Source: Thermoplasmata archaeon (GTDB taxonomy: Archaea > Thermoplasmatota > Thermoplasmata > Lutacidiplasmatales > UBA184). From it: DNA of 64,000 nt. The stretch is taken from positions 1 through 64,000 of the forward strand of contig JAJZYB010000003.1 in the NCBI GenBank assembly GCA_021806135.1. Direction: 5' to 3'. Shown here piece by piece: positions 16,526 through 25,025 of this stretch (positions are counted from its first letter, which is position 1; each line of letters starts with the position of its first letter). The notes under the pieces were generated by a model, which saw nothing but the letters and a program-made list of their open reading frames with translations, was not told the DNA's origin and searched no databases. Made by a program: the position numbers and the translations under genes.

Positions 16526-19354
16526 ATGAGCCCGCCGACTCCCCCTCCGGAGGATGCCCTCCATCCTCGGATCCGGGAGCTTCTCAGCACCCGCGGGTTC
16601 CCCCGGCCGACGGAGATCCAGGCCCTCGCTTGGCCGGCCCTCCGGGCCGGTCAGGACGCGCTCCTCGTGGCTCCCACGGGGACGGGCAAGACCGAGGCCG
16701 CGCTCCTTCCCGTCCTCTCCGCTCTCCTTTCGGAACGGCGTCCTCCGGTGAACCTCCTCTACGTGACCCCCCTGAGGGCGCTCAACCGTGACCTGGAGGC
16801 CCGGCTCCTCCGCTGGGCCGGGGACCTCGGTCTCACGGCCGCGGTCCGGCACGGGGATACGCTCCCCAAGGAGCGTCTCCGGCAGTCCCGCACCCCGCCG
16901 GACCTGCTCCTCACCACTCCGGAGACGCTCCAACTCCTCCTGGTGGGCAAGCACCTCCGGCAAGGGCTGAAGGAGGTCCGGACCGTGGTGGTGGACGAGA
17001 TCCACGAACTGGCCAGCTCGGACCGGGGAGCGCAGCTCGCTCTCTCCCTGGAGCGGCTGGAGGCGTGGACGGGGCACTCCGTCCGGCGGATCGGGCTCTC
17101 CGCCACCGTCGGGAACCCGGAGGCGATCTCTGAGTTCCTCTCCCCCCACGGGGCGGAAAGGGTGGTGCTCTCCGCCCCTTCCTCGAAGGCCTTCGCCATC
17201 CAGGTACGCCCCCCGTTAGACGAGGTCCCCCCGCTCTCCCCGGAGCTCCGGCAGGCCCTGAAGGCGGACGACCTCCTTCTGCGCGCCCTCTCGGCCGTGC
17301 TCGAGGAGGTACGGGCCCACCGATCCACCCTCCTCTTCGTGAACACACGGCCCACGGCGGAGTCGTTGGCCGCCCGGATCCATCTCCTCGCTCCCGACGT
17401 CCGGCTGGCGGTCCACCATGGGTCGCTCTCCCGTCAGGTCCGGGAGGAGACGGAGGAGTCGTTCCGCCAGGGTAAGCTACAGGTCCTCATCGCCACGAGC
17501 TCCCTGGAACTCGGGATCGACGTGGGAACCGTCGACCATGTCGTCCAGTTCGGTTCCCCCCACCAGGCCTCCCGGCTGCTCCAACGGGTGGGGAGAGCAG
17601 GGCACCGGATGGGGGAGGTCTCCTCCGGGACCGTGATCGGGCTCGACGACGAGGACCTGGAGGAGGCCATGGTGCTCTCCCGCCGGGCCCTCAGCCGGGA
17701 GGTCGAGGAGATCCGGGTGCGGAGACGGAACCGCCTGGCGATGGCCCAGCAGATCGTCGCCTCGCTCAGGGCGGAGGGGGAGATGCCCCTGGAGCCCCTC
17801 CTGAACTGTCTACGTCGCGCCGTGCCGGTCCGGGACCTGACCGACGCGGAGGTGGAGGCGCTCGTGGGGTTCCTCCAGGAGCTGGGAAGCCTTCGGAGGG
17901 AAGGGAGCCGGATCCGGCCCGGCCGGGGAACGCTGACCCGCTTCTACCAGGCGCTCTCCCTCATCCCCGAGGAGAAGACCTATCCGCTGCGGGACCTGGG
18001 CACCCGAAAGCTCCTGGGGACCTTGGACGAGCGGTTCGTCGTCACCCAGATCCTCTCCCGGCCGGATTTCACCTTCCTTTTGCATGGGTCCACCTGGCGT
18101 GTGGTGGAATTCCGGGACGACGAGCTCCTGGTCGAGTCGGTCAAGGAGATCGGATCGGAACCCCGGTGGGTGGGCGAGGACATCCCCGTGCCCTTCCCGG
18201 TCGCCCAGGAGATCGGGCGCTGCCGCCGCGAGGCGGACCTTGGGCCCTATCCCTTGTCGGAGGCGGCCCGGGTGCGGCTGCTGGACCGGAGCCGGCGGCT
18301 CCGCGGTGCCCCCGCGATCCCGGACGACCGCACCGTGACCTTGGAAATGTACGGGGGGCAGGCCGTGCTCGGCGTCTGCTTCGGGACCCGGGTGAACCAC
18401 ACCCTGGGGCTTCTCTGGTCCGGGCTGGCGACCAGCCGCTTCGGGGTCCGGAGCGAGGTGCTCCTTTCCGAGCCCACTTGGCTCATCCTCGGCCTCCCGT
18501 CGCATCCGTCCCCCCGGGAGGTGGCGGAGCTCCTCCCCCTCGACCCGGAAACGGTCCCGGGCCTTCTGCGTCGGCTGGTCCCCGCTTCCCTGGAGTACCG
18601 GTGGACCTTCACCACCGTCGCACGGAAGCTGGGAGTGATCTCCTTGGAGTCCAAGGGACGGGACCTCAAGACGCTCGAACCCCTCCTGCAGCATGCTCAG
18701 GAAACCCCGCTCGGCGAGGAAGTGCTGGAGAAGACGCTCCACGACCGGTTCGATCTGGAAGGGACGATGGAGGTCTTCCGGCGTTGGCGATCCGGCCAAC
18801 TGAAGCTGGTGGAGGTGCCCGGGGGGCCGTTGGCCCTCGGGCACGAGGTCCTGGGACGGCTGAGCTGGCAGGAATTGGGGGACACCCCGCCTCCCACCTT
18901 GCTCAAGGCCGTTCGCGACCGGCTCTCCCAGGAGAGCCTCGTCCTGCTGTGCGTGCGTTGCGGGTTCGAGCGCACGGTGACCCCCGGCTCCTACCGGAAG
19001 GACCAGGGGTCCCGTTGCCTGCTCTGCGGAGGGAGCCTCTCGGCGGTCCTCTCTCCCCGGAGGGAGACCGAGTTGCGTCTCCTGCGCCGTTACGTGAAGG
19101 CGAAGCAGCGGGGGGGTCCGGGGCGTCGGCCCCTGACCCCAACGGAACGCCGGGTGGTGGATGGGGCGTATGCCACCTCCGAGCTCCTCCTCCACCACGG
19201 CGAGCGCGCGCTTCTCACCCTGGCGGCGCGGGGGGTGGGGCCGGAGACCGCGGGCCGCATCCTGCGTCGTCCGTACGGTTCGGAGGCGGAATTCCTGGGC
19301 GAACTCCTGCGGGCAGAGCGGACATTCGCGAAGACCCGGGCCTTCTGGGATTGA
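16526..19354 (+). CDS. lhr: Lhr-family superfamily 2 helicase
   Basis: A 942-residue ATP-dependent helicase of the Lhr-core/archaeal Lhr group, linked to DNA repair, replication restart or RNA remodelling. Motifs: P-T-G-T-G-K-T (50-56), V-T-P-L-R-A-L-N, L-T-T-P-E-T-L, V-D-E-I-H-E-L, L-S-A-T-V-G-N, S-S-L-E-L-G-I-D-V-G and Q-R-V-G-R-A-G-H. A winged-helix/DUF4145-like core follows. Near the C-terminus C-V-R-C and C-L-L-C (about 20 residues apart) form a zinc ribbon, as in archaeal Lhr2. The ATG at 16526 fits the first conserved helix; AAAGGTAAT about 30 bases upstream may be its TATA box. It diverges from larE. Confidence 0.9.
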   Translation: MSPPTPPPEDALHPRIRELLSTRGFPRPTEIQALAWPALRAGQDALLVAPTGTGKTEAALLPVLSALLSERRPPVNLLYVTPLRALNRDLEARLLRWAGDLGLTAAVRHGDTLPKERLRQSRTPPDLLLTTPETLQLLLVGKHLRQGLKEVRTVVVDEIHELASSDRGAQLALSLERLEAWTGHSVRRIGLSATVGNPEAISEFLSPHGAERVVLSAPSSKAFAIQVRPPLDEVPPLSPELRQALKADDLLLRALSAVLEEVRAHRSTLLFVNTRPTAESLAARIHLLAPDVRLAVHHGSLSRQVREETEESFRQGKLQVLIATSSLELGIDVGTVDHVVQFGSPHQASRLLQRVGRAGHRMGEVSSGTVIGLDDEDLEEAMVLSRRALSREVEEIRVRRRNRLAMAQQIVASLRAEGEMPLEPLLNCLRRAVPVRDLTDAEVEALVGFLQELGSLRREGSRIRPGRGTLTRFYQALSLIPEEKTYPLRDLGTRKLLGTLDERFVVTQILSRPDFTFLLHGSTWRVVEFRDDELLVESVKEIGSEPRWVGEDIPVPFPVAQEIGRCRREADLGPYPLSEAARVRLLDRSRRLRGAPAIPDDRTVTLEMYGGQAVLGVCFGTRVNHTLGLLWSGLATSRFGVRSEVLLSEPTWLILGLPSHPSPREVAELLPLDPETVPGLLRRLVPASLEYRWTFTTVARKLGVISLESKGRDLKTLEPLLQHAQETPLGEEVLEKTLHDRFDLEGTMEVFRRWRSGQLKLVEVPGGPLALGHEVLGRLSWQELGDTPPPTLLKAVRDRLSQESLVLLCVRCGFERTVTPGSYRKDQGSRCLLCGGSLSAVLSPRRETELRLLRRYVKAKQRGGPGRRPLTPTERRVVDGAYATSELLLHHGERALLTLAARGVGPETAGRILRRPYGSEAEFLGELLRAERTFAKTRAFWD

Positions 19355-19420
19355 GGGGGAACGCTCCCGTCGACCCTGGCCCGGCTCTTGGGCCGGAGGT
19401 CCGTCCCTGCCGCCTCGCGT

Positions 19421-20587
19421 TCACCGGACGGGCAAGAGCCCGGTGATCAGCTCCGCCACCTCGGCCCACGGGGCGTCCGTTCGGAATCCAGAAGGGTCGA
19501 AGTGGGTCCGGGCCACCTTCCAGCCGGCGGCCCGGAACGAAGAGAAGATCCGGTCCCGGCGTGGGGGTTGGGGGAGCCCCCGACTCTTGCAGACCTCTCC
19601 GATCTCGTAGTAGAAGATCCGCTCCACCGCGCTCTCCTCCCGGAGAAGCTCCAGCCATGCCCGGACCGCGGGCCCCTGCTCCGCGGAGGCGGGCACCTCG
19701 ATCCGATGGAGGAACCCGCGGTCGAACAGCGCACCGGTCCACAAGGGACCTCCCCGCCGTCCCTCCGGGATGGGGGGGCCGGTGTAACCGGGGAAAGGCA
19801 CCTCCTGGATCGGGAGGGCCGGGCCCGGAGCGGTCAACTGGGCGTAGATCCGGAAGTGATGGTCGCGCCCGTAGCACAACAGCGGGTGTATGCCCTGCCC
19901 CTCCCGGGCCGCCACGAAGGCGATGTGGGCGAGGAGGATGCGGAGTCCGGCCTCCCGGCAGAGGTAGGTGCGGAGCGGGCGTGCCCCATACCTCTCCAGG
20001 CAGGCATCCCGCTCGGGGCCGGCAAGGACGGCGGTGTCCGTGGCCGTCACGGAGAGTATCCCTCCTTCCTCGAGCCGCTGGACCGCCGCCGGAAGGAAAG
20101 GGGCGGGGGTGCCATACGGGTCCAGGTCCACCCAGTCGAACCGGCCCTCGCTCTCTGGATGGCGGGCGTCCTGGGCGAGGGCGTGCGCGATGCCCCACGG
20201 CCGGAGGTTCCGCTGGAGGTAGAGGTGGGCTTCGGGGTTGAGCTCGGTGGCGAGCAGGCCCTCCACCGCCTCCGTCTCGTTCAGCCAGCGGACCGAGCGG
20301 ACCCCGGAAGCGGCCAGGGACTCCCAGATCCTGAGCCGGCGGCCCCTGTCCAGGGCCACCGTTCGCAGGACCGCCACGTCGAGGTCCCGGGTGAAGCTCA
20401 TCGCAGGGTTGTAAAAGACCGAGGCCCGACGGGCGGGACCCAGCCGCTCCGGGCGCAACGGTCCCGGTGGGAGGAAGAAATCCGAGGCCCCTTCCCGGTG
20501 AGGCTGTGCCTCCCCCTCCCCTGGGATGGCCGGGGGGGATGACGGGGACCGACGGGAGGCGCCCGTTTCGCCCATGCCGCTCTTCAT
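19421..20587 (-). CDS. trm1: tRNA (guanine26-N2)-dimethyltransferase Trm1
   Basis: A 388-residue SAM-dependent enzyme that makes m2G/m2,2G at position 26 of tRNA. Signatures: V-F-Y-N-P-A-M-S-F-T-R-D-L, a SAM-site region E-S-L-A-A-S-G-V-R-S-V-R, catalytic D-L-D-P-Y-G-T-P, and S-V-T-A-T-D-T-A-V-L. The C-terminal domain has F-Y-Y-E-I-G-E-V-C-K-S-R. The usual zinc-binding cysteines of some Trm1 proteins are not evident. The first 35 residues are Pro/Gly-rich; an ATG at 20575 is a second possible start. It diverges from the methyltransferase gene at 20629. Confidence 0.93.
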   Translation of the reverse strand: MKSGMGETGASRRSPSSPPAIPGEGEAQPHREGASDFFLPPGPLRPERLGPARRASVFYNPAMSFTRDLDVAVLRTVALDRGRRLRIWESLAASGVRSVRWLNETEAVEGLLATELNPEAHLYLQRNLRPWGIAHALAQDARHPESEGRFDWVDLDPYGTPAPFLPAAVQRLEEGGILSVTATDTAVLAGPERDACLERYGARPLRTYLCREAGLRILLAHIAFVAAREGQGIHPLLCYGRDHHFRIYAQLTAPGPALPIQEVPFPGYTGPPIPEGRRGGPLWTGALFDRGFLHRIEVPASAEQGPAVRAWLELLREESAVERIFYYEIGEVCKSRGLPQPPRRDRIFSSFRAAGWKVARTHFDPSGFRTDAPWAEVAELITGLLPVR

Positions 20588-20628
20588 GGGGGAGAGGTCA
20601 TCATCCTTTCCGGCGTCCCCGGGGGATC

Positions 20629-21225
20629 ATGGACCTGGTGGATCTCGACCTTCCCGTGGACCCCCGGGTCTACCCGATCCGGGAGGACAGCTTGCTCCTC
20701 GCCCGGACGGCCGGGGTCCACGCCGGGGAACGCGTGCTCGAAGTGGGTTGTGGTTCGGGCCTGGCCTCTCTCTCGGCGGCCCGGGCGGGCGGTCGGGTGC
20801 TCGCCACGGACGTGAACCCGTACGCCCTGCGAACCCTCCAGCGAGCGGCCCGGCAACGGGGTCTCTCCGTAGCCCTGGCCCGGGCCGATCTCTTCCCCGG
20901 ACTCCGCGCCTTCGACGTGGTGCTCTTCAACCCCCCGTACCTGCCTTCCCTTCCTAAAGAGGAGGAAGGATCCCGGTGGGACCGTTGGGCCCTGGACGGG
21001 GGACCGGATGGGCATGATGTCACCCGACGGTGGCTTCGACAGCTCCCGGAACACCTCACGGAGCGAGGAAGGGCGTACCTGCTGTTCGCGGAAGTGCCCC
21101 CCTCCGGGGAGCTCCCTCAGGCGTTCCCTCTTCCAGCGAAGGGACTGGGCGCCCGGAGGGTGGGCGGCCCGCGGGATCTCCCGGGGGAACGATTGAGCGT
21201 GTGGGAACTCTTGCCCGGGGCCTAG
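20629..21225 (+). CDS. HemK/PrmC-like class I methyltransferase
   Basis: A 198-residue SAM-dependent methyltransferase of the archaeal/eukaryotic Mtq2 (N6AMT1) type. The SAM loop is V-L-E-V-G-C-G-S-G (37-45), acidic ribose-binding A-T-D-V-N-P (59-64), and catalytic F-N-P-P-Y (100-104), which marks N-methylation of Gln, Asn or adenine. Relatives methylate the GGQ glutamine of release factor 1, the likely but unproven substrate here. The ATG was chosen since homology begins at once (Y-P-I-R-E-D-S-L-L-L). Confidence 0.85.
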   Translation: MDLVDLDLPVDPRVYPIREDSLLLARTAGVHAGERVLEVGCGSGLASLSAARAGGRVLATDVNPYALRTLQRAARQRGLSVALARADLFPGLRAFDVVLFNPPYLPSLPKEEEGSRWDRWALDGGPDGHDVTRRWLRQLPEHLTERGRAYLLFAEVPPSGELPQAFPLPAKGLGARRVGGPRDLPGERLSVWELLPGA

Positions 21226-21238
21226 CGGCTCCGGGCTC

Positions 21239-22075
21239 TCAGGGCCGTCGCTGAAGGTAGGAGACGATGGCAGAGAGGAAGCGTCCACCGTCCCCCAGGC
21301 CATCTGGCGGCTCCGTCCGGCGGCCCCCGAAGGACTGCCGGGTCCGGAACGTCCGTTCCGGGTGGGGCATGAGCCCAAAGACGTTCCCCTCCCGGTTGGT
21401 GATCCCGGCCACGTCTCCCACCGAGCCATTCGGGTTCCAGGGATACCCGGCCCGCTGCCCGTCCGGTCCGACCCACCGGAAGAGCACCTGCCCGTTCTCT
21501 TCGAGCTCCGGCAGAGTGGCGTTCGCCTCCCCCGACAGGATGAGCTTCCCTTCCCCGTGGGCGGAGGGGATCTCCCACACCGTGCCCGGGGACAGGGAGT
21601 TCCTCAGTGGAGGGAAGGTCCCCCCGTCCCAACGGCAGAACGTGGGACGGCACTCGAAGCGGTCGGAGTCGTTGGTGTTCAGCGCGGCCTGGGGAGATCC
21701 GACCTGGAACCCGCCGGGCCGGCCCGGGAGCAGCCCGATCTCCACCAGCGCTTGGAACCCATTGCAGATCCCCCCCACCAGGTTCCCCGATCGGAGGAAG
21801 TCTTCCAGGTCGCGTCCCAGCACCCCCCGGAGCCGGGCGCCCAAAACGGCCCCCGCGCGGACGTAATCGCCCGCGGAGAAGCCTCCGGGCAGGAACAGGG
21901 CACGGTAGTCTCCAAGCCTTCGTCGCTCGTCCCTGGAGACGTCCCGTCCCTCGAACTGCTTGAGGTGGACCATCTCCGGGTCCGCCCCCAGGGTGGCCAG
22001 GGCACGGAAGAGCTCCTCGTCGCAGTTCGTCCCTTCGATCTGGAGGATCGCGAGGGGGAGCTTTCCGTCGGTCAC
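21239..22075 (-). CDS. purQ: Phosphoribosylformylglycinamidine synthase subunit PurQ
   Basis: A 278-residue glutamine amidotransferase that supplies ammonia to PurL in purine synthesis. The nucleophile lies in V-G-G-I-C-N-G-F-Q (C104); the catalytic His-Glu pair is in M-P-H-P-E-R. The N-terminal I-L-Q-I-E-G-T-N-C-D-E and L-P-G-G-F-S-A-G-D-Y motifs are present. It is longer than the about 225-residue Bacillus form and resembles the larger archaeal type. GTG start at 22075. No purL or purS is in the window. Confidence 0.94.
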   Translation of the reverse strand: MTDGKLPLAILQIEGTNCDEELFRALATLGADPEMVHLKQFEGRDVSRDERRRLGDYRALFLPGGFSAGDYVRAGAVLGARLRGVLGRDLEDFLRSGNLVGGICNGFQALVEIGLLPGRPGGFQVGSPQAALNTNDSDRFECRPTFCRWDGGTFPPLRNSLSPGTVWEIPSAHGEGKLILSGEANATLPELEENGQVLFRWVGPDGQRAGYPWNPNGSVGDVAGITNREGNVFGLMPHPERTFRTRQSFGGRRTEPPDGLGDGGRFLSAIVSYLQRRP

Positions 22076-22145
22076 CGGGCCGTTGAACCCCGGGTTGTCT
22101 AAAGCCTTCCCGGAGGCTCCGAGGGGGTTCCCTCCCTGGAGTACC

Positions 22146-22553
22146 CTAGCGGCCCTGGCGTCGGGAGCGCTTCTCCGGTCCAGTCTTGTCCACGGAGAGC
22201 GTGGTGCCCGGCCGCACCGATGTGATCCCCTTCGGAACGTAGTCGAAGAAGCGCTCGGTGACCCCGTCGTGGGTCCACTGGGACCGCAGCCGGGTCCTCC
22301 GTTCGGCCCGGCGCAGGGTGTTCAGCAGGGCGCGGTTCACGTCCCGGGCCGAAGGACCGGTCAACTGTCCCTCCACCCCGAATTCTCCGCGCCCTTCCTC
22401 GCGGATGCGGGCTCCCGGGGGAAGAAAGGCCCGAAGGGCCTCCCTCACCGGGGCCGGGCTCTCCGTGCTCACCCGGGCAGAGACCTGAAAGGTGCCCTCC
22501 GCCACTCCAGAGGCGCCCGGGTCATCGCTCTTGGGTGGCCTCTTCTCCCCCAT
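22146..22553 (-). CDS. Small archaeal protein, possible RNA-binding
   Basis: A 135-residue basic protein. The core (about 20-115) has a helix-strand pattern with V-S-A-R-V-S-T-E-S-P-A-P-V-R-E-A-L and S-A-R-D-V-N-R-A-L-L-N-T-L-R-R-A-E, then T-E-R-F-F-D-Y-V-P-K-G-I. This recalls the small archaeal COG1931/COG1325-type proteins with a dsRNA-binding-like fold, but I cannot confirm it. The ends are charged and probably disordered. It sits 15 bases after the ABC permease gene and 70 bases before purQ, likely in the same transcript. Confidence 0.6.
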   Translation of the reverse strand: MGEKRPPKSDDPGASGVAEGTFQVSARVSTESPAPVREALRAFLPPGARIREEGRGEFGVEGQLTGPSARDVNRALLNTLRRAERRTRLRSQWTHDGVTERFFDYVPKGITSVRPGTTLSVDKTGPEKRSRRQGR

Positions 22554-22568
22554 GGTCGGCGGGTCCCC

Positions 22569-23405
22569 CTACTCCACCCGAAGGTAGCGAGCCGCCACGA
22601 GGGTCCCGAGGGCCACCATGATGGCCGCAAAGATACCGAGATAGCCCAGGTAGAGCCAGTCCGCGTTTCCGGAGAGGATGATGCCCCGTCCGAACAGCGC
22701 GGAATAGGTCACCGGGTTGAACTCCGAGATGGTCCGCATCCACACAGGGAAGTTCGCTGACGGGAAGAGCGCGGTGCTGGCGAACATGAGCGGCATGGTG
22801 ATGAAGTTGGAGATGACCCCCGGGGTCTGCCAGTCCGTGCTGGAGGCGGTCACCGCGAGGAACATGGCCGAGAACCCCAGGCCCAGGAGGACGAGCCCCA
22901 GGACCCAGCCCGCCCACATGAGCGGGTCACCGGAGAAGTGGACCCCGAAGGCAAGAGCGGCCACGATCATCACGGGGATCTGCACCAGCCCCCGGGTGGC
23001 CGAGCCGAGCGCCTTCGCCAGGAAGACCGTGCTCTTCCCCGTGGGTGTGAGCAAGATCCGCTTCATGTAACCGAAGCGCTTGTCCTGGATCGTGCTCATG
23101 GAGCCGAACATCCCCACGGAGAGCATGGACGTGGAGAGCACCCCCGGGAGCAGGAACGCGATATAGCTCGTGGTCCCGAACAGGCCGAAGACCAGCGAGC
23201 TTGGCGCGGCGGAGAAGCTGCTCCCGAAGAAGGCGAGCCACATGAACGGCTGCACCACGGTGATCACCAGCACCCAGGGGTTCCGGAAGGTCCGGAGCAG
23301 TTCCCGCGCGTACAGGCCATAGAACTGGGTGCCCTGGGGGATGCGGTGCGTGGCCGCAACGAGCCGGAGCTCCGGGAGGGTCACCTGCTCGGTCCCCGTG
23401 CTCAT
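22569..23405 (-). CDS. ABC-2 type transporter permease
   Basis: A 278-residue membrane protein with six predicted helices, the usual size for DrrB/YadH-type ABC-2 permeases. The cytoplasmic N-terminus ends R-E-L-L-R-T-F-R-N-P-W, the first helix is V-L-V-I-T-V-V-Q-P-F-M-W-L, and the conserved loop K-R-F-G-Y-M-K-R-I-L-L-T-P is present. The ABC-2 signature region near F-N-P-V-T-Y is visible. Its ATG overlaps the ATPase gene stop (ATGA), so the pair is translationally coupled. It probably exports drugs, lipids or glycans; substrate unknown. Confidence 0.9.
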   Translation of the reverse strand: MSTGTEQVTLPELRLVAATHRIPQGTQFYGLYARELLRTFRNPWVLVITVVQPFMWLAFFGSSFSAAPSSLVFGLFGTTSYIAFLLPGVLSTSMLSVGMFGSMSTIQDKRFGYMKRILLTPTGKSTVFLAKALGSATRGLVQIPVMIVAALAFGVHFSGDPLMWAGWVLGLVLLGLGFSAMFLAVTASSTDWQTPGVISNFITMPLMFASTALFPSANFPVWMRTISEFNPVTYSALFGRGIILSGNADWLYLGYLGIFAAIMVALGTLVAARYLRVE

Positions 23406-24385
23406 TGCCGGGACCTACGGACCGTCGTGTAGAACTTGCGGAAGTCGAACGTCTCGTTGCCCCCCTGGTCGATGCGCCGTCCGGTGAGGTCCAGGAAGAC
23501 CGTCTCCAGGCTGGGCTTCTCCACGTTGATCCTGCGGATCGCGTGCTCCTTCGCCGTTTCGAGGAGCCGGGGGAGCATCGCCTCGGAGGAGTCCACCTTG
23601 AGGATCCAGCCCTTCCCCTGGCTCCGGACGTCCCGGACCCCCGGGAGCCCCTGGAGGACCGCTTGGTCCATCGGTCGCGCGGTCTCGATCTCCACCAGGT
23701 CCGCGTTCACCCGGGCCTTGAGCTCGGAGGGGGTCCCCAGGGCCACGAACTTGCCGTGGTCGATGATGGCGATCCGGTCGCACAGTGCGTCCGCCTCCTC
23801 GATGTAGTGGCTGGTCAGCAGCACGGTGACCCCGAACTCCCGGTTCACCCCGCTGATGAGCTCCCAGAGCATCCGCCGGGTTCCCGGGTCGAGCCCGATG
23901 GTCGGCTCGTCCATGAAGATCACGGAGGGGTTGTGGAGGAGGGCGAGGGCGATCTCGAGCTTCTTGCGCATGCCGGTGGAGTAGGTCCCCACCTTGCGGT
24001 CCTTCTCCTCGAGCAGGTCGAAGTACTTCAACAGCGCCGTGGCCCGGTCCTTCCACTCGGGCAACCGCTGGAACTTCGATTGCAGCCAGAGGTTCTCCCA
24101 AGCCGTGAAGTCGTCGTCCAGGATGACCTCGGCGGCCACCCAACCGATCCGCTGCTTGACCTGCATGGGGTTCCGCTGGACATCGAAGCCGGCCACCGAG
24201 GCGGTCCCCTCGGTGATGTCGCTCAGGGCGGTCAGGAGCTTGATGATGGTGGTCTTGCCGGCGCCGTTCGGACCGAGGAGCCCGAAGACGCTCCCCGAGG
24301 GGACCTCCAGGTCCACGTGGTCCACCGCGAGGAGCCGCCCGTATCGCTTGGTCAGCCCGTGGGCGGAGATCGCCGACTCAGTCAA
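23402..24385 (-). CDS. ABC transporter ATPase, DrrA type
   Basis: A 327-residue nucleotide-binding subunit. Walker A is G-P-N-G-A-G-K-T-T (38-46), signature Y-S-T-G-M-R-K-K-L-E-I-A, Walker B V-I-F-M-D-E-P-T-I-G-L-D, switch histidine in L-L-T-S-H-Y-I-E-E-A. The roughly 90-residue C-terminal extension is typical of DrrA-type exporters. The signature has S-T-G-M where S-G-G-Q/M is commoner, a change seen in this subfamily. It overlaps the padR gene by 8 bases upstream and the permease gene by 4 downstream. Confidence 0.93.
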   Translation of the reverse strand: MTESAISAHGLTKRYGRLLAVDHVDLEVPSGSVFGLLGPNGAGKTTIIKLLTALSDITEGTASVAGFDVQRNPMQVKQRIGWVAAEVILDDDFTAWENLWLQSKFQRLPEWKDRATALLKYFDLLEEKDRKVGTYSTGMRKKLEIALALLHNPSVIFMDEPTIGLDPGTRRMLWELISGVNREFGVTVLLTSHYIEEADALCDRIAIIDHGKFVALGTPSELKARVNADLVEIETARPMDQAVLQGLPGVRDVRSQGKGWILKVDSSEAMLPRLLETAKEHAIRRINVEKPSLETVFLDLTGRRIDQGGNETFDFRKFYTTVRRSRQ

Positions 24386-24926
24386 GGGCCCTCCGGGGTC
24401 GGGAGGGGATCCGCAGCGTGGGGTCTCCGGGGATCCGTCGGAGGGCGGAGGAGAGTTCGGTGTGCACAGCGACCAAGAGCTTCGCCCGACGCCGGGGGTC
24501 CTCCCCGGGGTGATTCAAGAACCCCTCCAGACGGGTGAGCGCCCGTCGGAGGTTCAACAGATGCAGTTCGCCCACGTCCGGGTTTCCCAGGACCTCGGCC
24601 CACAGGGGAGCGAGGTCCACCCGGGCCTTCTGGAACTGGTCCGGGCCCTGGCGGATCCGCAGGAGGAGTTTTCGGCCGGCCGGGGTGATCGAATACTCCC
24701 TTCGGCGCCCCCGGGTCCGGGCCCGGGCGAACCCGGAGCGGACGAGCTGGGCCAGGGCCGGATAGACCGCCCCGGGTCCGGGACGCCAGTTCCCCTCGGT
24801 GCGCTGGGCGATGCGCTCGGAGATCCGGTAGCCGTGGACCTCTCCCTCCCGTTCCATGAGGGTCAGGGCGTAGAGGCCCACCAGGCGCCGGCGGAAGTCT
24901 TCCACGGTCCCGATCGGTCCGGTCAC
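24378..24926 (-). CDS. PadR-family transcriptional regulator
   Basis: A 182-residue winged-helix regulator. The PadR core runs from about residue 14: L-Y-A-L-T-L-M, then V-H-G-Y-R-I-S-E-R-I, P-G-P-G-A-V-Y-P-A-L-A-Q-L-V-R-S-G and R-R-R-E-Y-S-I-T-P-A-G. The C-terminal helix for dimerisation follows. It heads the ABC efflux operon and diverges from an MFS drug pump, the usual setting for PadR repressors that respond to transported toxic compounds. GTG start at 24926, with an AT-rich element about 30 bases before it. Confidence 0.88.
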   Translation of the reverse strand: MTGPIGTVEDFRRRLVGLYALTLMEREGEVHGYRISERIAQRTEGNWRPGPGAVYPALAQLVRSGFARARTRGRRREYSITPAGRKLLLRIRQGPDQFQKARVDLAPLWAEVLGNPDVGELHLLNLRRALTRLEGFLNHPGEDPRRRAKLLVAVHTELSSALRRIPGDPTLRIPSRPRRALD

Positions 24927-24950
24927 GGGTCCCGCATCCCGGCGTTGCGT

Positions 24951-25004
24951 ATTTACCTATATCGTTATCGATGGGTGACCGCCGGGGGAGCCCGCCTTTT
25001 ATAG
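24951..25004. promoter_or_regulatory. Divergent promoter and possible PadR operator
   Basis: On the minus strand ATATAGGTAAAT (24951-24962) is the likely TATA box of padR. On the plus strand CTTTTATAG (24996-25004) is centred about 26 bases before the MFS ATG at 25026. Between them ATCGTTATCGAT (24961-24972) is an inverted repeat with 4-bp arms next to the padR TATA box, a plausible operator. Function is inferred from placement. Confidence 0.5.
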
Positions 25005-25025
25005 GGTCCCTCGTTCCCGCCGGGC